Assembly: GCF_033100395.1 (NCBI RefSeq) | Contig: NZ_JAWLVJ010000008.1 | Span: forward strand, 62,001 to 126,000 | Direction: 5' to 3' | Length of the DNA stretch: 64,000 bases | Origin: Terasakiella sp033100395 | GTDB lineage: Bacteria > Pseudomonadota > Alphaproteobacteria > Rhodospirillales > Terasakiellaceae | Shown: positions 60,795 to 64,000 of the stretch, piece by piece | Position numbering within the stretch: position 1 is the first letter of the stretch | Layout of the letters: every line of letters starts with the position of its first letter | Notes under the pieces: model-generated | What the model saw: the letters and a program-made list of their open reading frames with translations, nothing else | Told to the model about the DNA's origin: nothing | Databases searched by the model: none | Translations under genes and position numbers: made by a program

Positions 60795-61490
60795 ATGTTA
60801 GCAGTTGAAAATGTAGATTTATATTATGGCGCGTCACAAGCTTTGAAGACGGTTGCTTTTGAGGCCGAGATCGGCAAGGTCACGACTGTGTTGGGCCGTA
60901 ACGGTGTAGGCAAAACCAGCCTGATGAAAGCGGTTGTGGGCCAACAGGCCATTCAGTCCGGCACTGTCGTTCTGGAAGGCGATGATATTACGGCTATGGC
61001 GGCTTATGATCGGGCTGCCAAAGGGATTGCCTATGTGCCGCAGGGGCGCGAGATTTTTCCGCTTCTGACGGTAGAAGAAAACCTGAAGACCGGATATGCC
61101 TCATTGCCGCGTTCCTTGCGCCATGTGCCCGATGAAATCTTTGAACTTTTCCCGGTTTTAAAAGATATGCTGGGGCGTCGCGGCGGGGATTTATCAGGGG
61201 GGCAGCAACAACAGCTTGCAATCGCCAGAGCCCTCGTGACCCGCCCGCGCCTTCTGGTGCTGGATGAACCAACCGAAGGCATCCAGCCCTCCATCATTAA
61301 AGATATTGAACGGGTTATCCGTCTGCTTGCCAATCGCGGGGATATGGCGATCCTGCTGGTGGAACAATATTTCGAATTCGCCCATGCACTGGCTGATTAC
61401 ATCGTTGTGATGGATCGCGGCGAAGTGGTGATGAAGGGTGAGAAAGATGATCTGGTGGAAGAGGAAGTCAGAAGGTATCTGACGGTTTAG
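60795..61490 (+). CDS. urtE: Urea ABC importer ATPase UrtE
   Basis: A 231-residue ATPase. Walker A GRNGVGKTS (the Val variant is typical of UrtE), YVPQGREIFPLLTVEENL, signature LSGGQQQQLAIARAL, Walker B LLVLDEPTEGIQPS and VEQYFEFA. It is the last gene of the urt operon; a paired-palindrome repeat follows 10 bases after its stop. Confidence 0.93.
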   Translation: MLAVENVDLYYGASQALKTVAFEAEIGKVTTVLGRNGVGKTSLMKAVVGQQAIQSGTVVLEGDDITAMAAYDRAAKGIAYVPQGREIFPLLTVEENLKTGYASLPRSLRHVPDEIFELFPVLKDMLGRRGGDLSGGQQQQLAIARALVTRPRLLVLDEPTEGIQPSIIKDIERVIRLLANRGDMAILLVEQYFEFAHALADYIVVMDRGEVVMKGEKDDLVEEEVRRYLTV

Positions 61491-61500
61491 ATCGCAAACC

Positions 61501-61569
61501 GTCACTCCTGCGCAGGCAGGAGTCTTTATTCGGACCGCGAGGAGATCCCTGCCTTCGCAGGGATGACGG
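61501..61569. repeat. Paired-palindrome repeat (copy 4) between urt and ure operons
   Basis: GTCACTCCTGC-GCAG-GCAGGAGTC at the left and, inverted, GAGATCCCTGC-CTTC-GCAGGGATGACGG at the right. It has the same stem family as copy 3. It may weaken read-through from urtE to ureD or just be a neutral insertion. Confidence 0.78.
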
Positions 61570-61683
61570 GTGAGGTGGTCGAAACTGGCACCGTCCTTGC
61601 GGTTGTCTCTGCAAAAGGCAAGTGGCGCGGATTTAGACAGGATTTGTGCTTAAAATTTAAACAGGTGATGAAGGTTTGATCAA

Positions 61684-62550
61684 TTGACCACTGTTGCGGC
61701 ATTTTCCAACGGGCCGAAATCGACGACATCCAAACGCGCCATTGAAATTCATGGTGCGGCTGATGTGTCTTTTACCCATAAGGATGGGGAAACCCGGCTT
61801 AATCGGCTTTATTACCGTGACCCGCTAAAAGTCCTATTCCCGCGCGGCGATATCCCAACAGCCGCCTTGGTGACCACAGGCGGCGGGCTGTTCGGCGGGG
61901 ATATTTACGACATTGATATCGCCCTGGATGAAGGCGCGCAAAGTCTGGTCACCGCACAAGCCGCAGAAAAAGTCTATCGATCCAGCGGGCCGGATTGCGA
62001 GATCAATGTGAATTTGAAAGTGGCGGATGGGGCGTGCCTTGAATGGCTGCCTCAGGAAAGCATCCTGTTTGATCAGGCCCGCTTTCGCCGTACCACCAAG
62101 CTGGATTTGGCGCCCGAGGCATCCGCGCTTGTTGGTGAAATCATCGTCTTTGGTCGTCTGGCCAGTGGGGAAGAAGTGCAGGACGGCCTGTTGCGCGAAG
62201 CTTGGGAAGTCAGACGCGACGGCAAGCTGATCTGGGCCGATGCCCTTCATATGGAAGATGATCTGCAACGCCCGCTCAATCATGCCTCTGCCTTTGGCGG
62301 GGCGCGCGCCATTGCAACGGCTGTCTATGCAGGTTCAGATGCAGAAGGCTTACTGGAAACTGCACGCGAATTTCTTTTAGGGGAAGAAGACGTGCGTGTG
62401 GGCGCGAGTTTTGTAAACGGGCTGCTGATCTGTCGTTGGTTGGCGAAGGATCCGTATCAGCTTCGTAAATCATTTGGAAATTTCTGGTCTGCATTCAGAC
62501 ATAAAGCTTTGGGACGTAACGCAGTTTTGCCGCGTCTGTGGCATTGTTAG
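61684..62550 (+). CDS. ureD: Urease accessory protein UreD
   Basis: A 288-residue urease accessory protein. Seen: FTHKDGETRLNRLYYRDPLKVLFP, ALVTTGGGLFGGDIYDID, TAQAAEKVYRS and LEWLPQESILFDQARFRR. It helps load nickel into apo-urease with UreF and UreG, which must lie beyond the window. The start is a TTG with GAAGG at a suitable distance; no ATG or GTG upstream fits. The spacing to ureA is 12 bases. Confidence 0.9.
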   Translation: MTTVAAFSNGPKSTTSKRAIEIHGAADVSFTHKDGETRLNRLYYRDPLKVLFPRGDIPTAALVTTGGGLFGGDIYDIDIALDEGAQSLVTAQAAEKVYRSSGPDCEINVNLKVADGACLEWLPQESILFDQARFRRTTKLDLAPEASALVGEIIVFGRLASGEEVQDGLLREAWEVRRDGKLIWADALHMEDDLQRPLNHASAFGGARAIATAVYAGSDAEGLLETAREFLLGEEDVRVGASFVNGLLICRWLAKDPYQLRKSFGNFWSAFRHKALGRNAVLPRLWHC

Positions 62551-62562
62551 GGAGTATAAGAA

Positions 62563-62865
62563 GTGCATTTAACACCACGGGAAAAAGATAAACTTTTGGT
62601 CGCCATGGCCGCCAATGTGGCCCGGCGAAGGCTGGAACGCGGCGTGAAGCTGAACCATCCGGAAGCCATCGCCCTGATCACCGATTTTGTGGTCGAAGGC
62701 GCGCGTGATGGCAAGACGGTTGGAGAATTGATGCGTGATGGTGGTGAGGTTTTGAGCCGCGATCAGGTCATGGATGGCATTGCTGAGATGGTCCATGAAA
62801 TCCAGGTGGAAGCCACTTTCCCGGATGGCACCAAGCTCGTTACCGTCCATAACCCCATTCGATAA
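62563..62865 (+). CDS. ureA: Urease gamma subunit
   Basis: A 100-residue urease gamma subunit, of the separate three-subunit type. MHLTPREKDKLLVAMAANVA, RGVKLNHPEAIALI and EATFPDGTKLVTVHNPI are all standard. The start is a GTG with GGAG upstream. It assembles with beta and alpha into the (abc)3 enzyme in the cytoplasm. Confidence 0.95.
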   Translation: MHLTPREKDKLLVAMAANVARRRLERGVKLNHPEAIALITDFVVEGARDGKTVGELMRDGGEVLSRDQVMDGIAEMVHEIQVEATFPDGTKLVTVHNPIR

Positions 62866-62878
62866 AGAGAGGTCAATC

Positions 62879-63190
62879 ATGAAACCCGGTGAAGTTATTA
62901 CAGCCGACGGCACATTGACCTTGAATGAAGGTCGCGCAACAAAAACCATCAAAGTCGCCAACACAGGGGATCGCCCTATTCAGGTCGGCAGTCACTATCA
63001 TTTCTATGAAACCAATTCCGGTCTGGAGTTTGACCGTGAAGCTGCACGTGGTTTCCGTCTTGATATCCCGGCAGGTACAGCGGTGCGCTTCGAGCCGGGG
63101 CAATCGCGCGAGGTTAATCTGGTGGCCTATGCAGGCAGCGGCGATATCTATGGCTTTAATGCAAAAATCAATGGACCGCTGGAGGGTTAA
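62879..63190 (+). CDS. ureB: Urease beta subunit
   Basis: A 103-residue urease beta subunit: MKPGEVI, the VANTGDRPIQVGSHYHFYE core, and GFRLDIPAGTAVRFEPGQ, with the usual length. AGAGAGG lies before the ATG. It is 13 bases after ureA and four before ureC. Confidence 0.95.
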   Translation: MKPGEVITADGTLTLNEGRATKTIKVANTGDRPIQVGSHYHFYETNSGLEFDREAARGFRLDIPAGTAVRFEPGQSREVNLVAYAGSGDIYGFNAKINGPLEG

Positions 63191-63193
63191 ATC

Positions 63194-64000
63194 ATGGCTT
63201 ATGAAATCAATCGTTCTGAATATGCCGCCATGTATGGCCCGACCACAGGGGATCGTGTCCGTCTGGCTGACACCGACCTGTTGATCGAGGTGGAGAAGGA
63301 TTTCACCACTTACGGTGAAGAAGTCAAATTCGGCGGCGGCAAGGTTATTCGTGATGGCATGGGCCAGTCGCAGGTGACGCGCGTAGGTGGGGCTGTGGAT
63401 ACGGTCATCACCAATGCGCTTATTCTGGATTACTGGGGGATCGTCAAGGCAGATATCGGCATTAAGGATGGCAAGATCGTTGGAATTGGCAAGGCCGGGA
63501 ACCCGGATGTGCAGCCCGATGTTGATATCATTGTCGGTCCGGGTACCGAAGCCATTGCAGGTGAAGGACGCATCGTGACCGCAGGCGGCATTGACGCCCA
63601 TATCCACTGGATTTGCCCGCAACAGATCGAAGATGCGCTTTATAGCGGGATTACGACCATGATGGGCGGCGGCACAGGACCTGCCGAAGGGACTTATGCC
63701 ACCACTTGTACACCGGGTCCATGGCATATGGCGCGCATGATGCAGGCGGCCGAAGCCATGCCCGTTAATCTTGGGTTCTTCGGCAAAGGTAATGCCTCAA
63801 AACCCGACAGTCTGGTGGAACAGGTGAATGCTGGGGCCATAGGTCTCAAGCTGCATGAAGATTGGGGCACGACACCGTCTGCGATTGATACCTGTTTGTC
63901 AGTGGCTGATGACATGGACGTTCAGGTTGCTATTCACACCGACACACTGAACGAGTCCGGCTTTGTGGAACATACGGCTGCTGCAATCAACGGGCGCACC
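63194..64000 (+). CDS. ureC: Urease alpha subunit (3' end outside window)
   Basis: The first 269 residues of the catalytic subunit; the full protein is about 570. It begins INRSEYAAMYGPTTGDRVRL and has the nickel-binding GGIDAHIHWICPQQ (the family usually has THIHF; alanine and tryptophan here are minor changes next to the ligand histidines), the carbamylated-lysine segment GLKLHEDWG and AIHTDTLNESGFVE. It hydrolyses urea to ammonia and carbamate. The gene continues past the right edge. Confidence 0.95.
   Translation, partial: MAYEINRSEYAAMYGPTTGDRVRLADTDLLIEVEKDFTTYGEEVKFGGGKVIRDGMGQSQVTRVGGAVDTVITNALILDYWGIVKADIGIKDGKIVGIGKAGNPDVQPDVDIIVGPGTEAIAGEGRIVTAGGIDAHIHWICPQQIEDALYSGITTMMGGGTGPAEGTYATTCTPGPWHMARMMQAAEAMPVNLGFFGKGNASKPDSLVEQVNAGAIGLKLHEDWGTTPSAIDTCLSVADDMDVQVAIHTDTLNESGFVEHTAAAINGRT

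Noticed and set aside
7631..61569. CRISPR array
   Set aside because: The four palindromic repeats are far apart and have no regular spacers; no cas genes were seen.

Overview
The window looks like chromosomal DNA of an alphaproteobacterium, most likely a free-living relative of the Rhodospirillales (inference). The grounds are base composition near 50 % G+C by eye, operons with 1-8 base gene overlaps, many c-di-GMP and two-component signalling proteins, ornithine-lipid genes, an alphaproteobacterial-type ABC1 kinase, and protein sequences of alphaproteobacterial character. No rRNA, tRNA, phage, transposase or CRISPR array was seen.

Layout. 1-6030: the 3' part of a PaaA-like di-iron oxygenase gene, a small unknown gene, and a complete five-gene branched-chain-amino-acid-type ABC importer that probably carries an aromatic acid. 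6031-7620: a hemerythrin-like protein and an exported formylglycine-generating-enzyme-like protein. 7721-18315: a phenylacetate catabolic cluster (paaK, thiolase, paaI, paaH, paaG, paaF and a second PaaA-like gene on the minus strand; a flavodoxin, paaN, paaY and a MarR regulator on the plus strand). The two arms diverge from a region carrying a GTATC/GATAC inverted repeat. 18320-25652: a 52-residue membrane protein, a large REC-PAS-GAF-GGDEF-EAL protein, bluB (lower ligand of B12), two small membrane proteins, a CinA-type protein and a lysine-rich unknown. 25834-29623: a cobalt/nickel ECF importer of the CbiMQO type with NikK/NikL-like accessory proteins, behind a clear cobalamin riboswitch. 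29728-32143: three YceI-like periplasmic proteins and a cytochrome b561. 32180-45107: a signalling stretch (degenerate HD-GYP protein, chemoreceptor, PAS-GGDEF protein, hybrid kinase), two unknowns, a DHH phosphoesterase, and a hemerythrin / NnrS-like / DUF2249 operon behind a perfect FNR-type box. 45191-50548: olsB-olsA, an SMR transporter, a cyclic-nucleotide-binding protein, an ABC1 kinase with a TetR/COQ9-like partner, and an SDR. 50654-64000: a urea region: a membrane-anchored UrtA paralogue with a hybrid kinase and an OmpR-type regulator, then urtABCDE, then ureD-ureA-ureB-ureC; ureC runs off the window.

How it fits together. The first third is a module for uptake and CoA-dependent breakdown of an aromatic acid. 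The last fifth takes up and hydrolyses urea for nitrogen, with a possible dedicated urea-sensing phosphorelay and a sigma-54-like promoter in front of urtA. The middle supplies cobalt and the B12 lower ligand, and a redox/NO-responsive set. Four copies of a paired palindromic repeat lie between genes; one forms the 3' end of a histidine kinase gene.

Limits: everything was read by eye without database searches. Family names rest on motifs and overall resemblance. Residue numbers are counted from the chosen start and may be off by a few.
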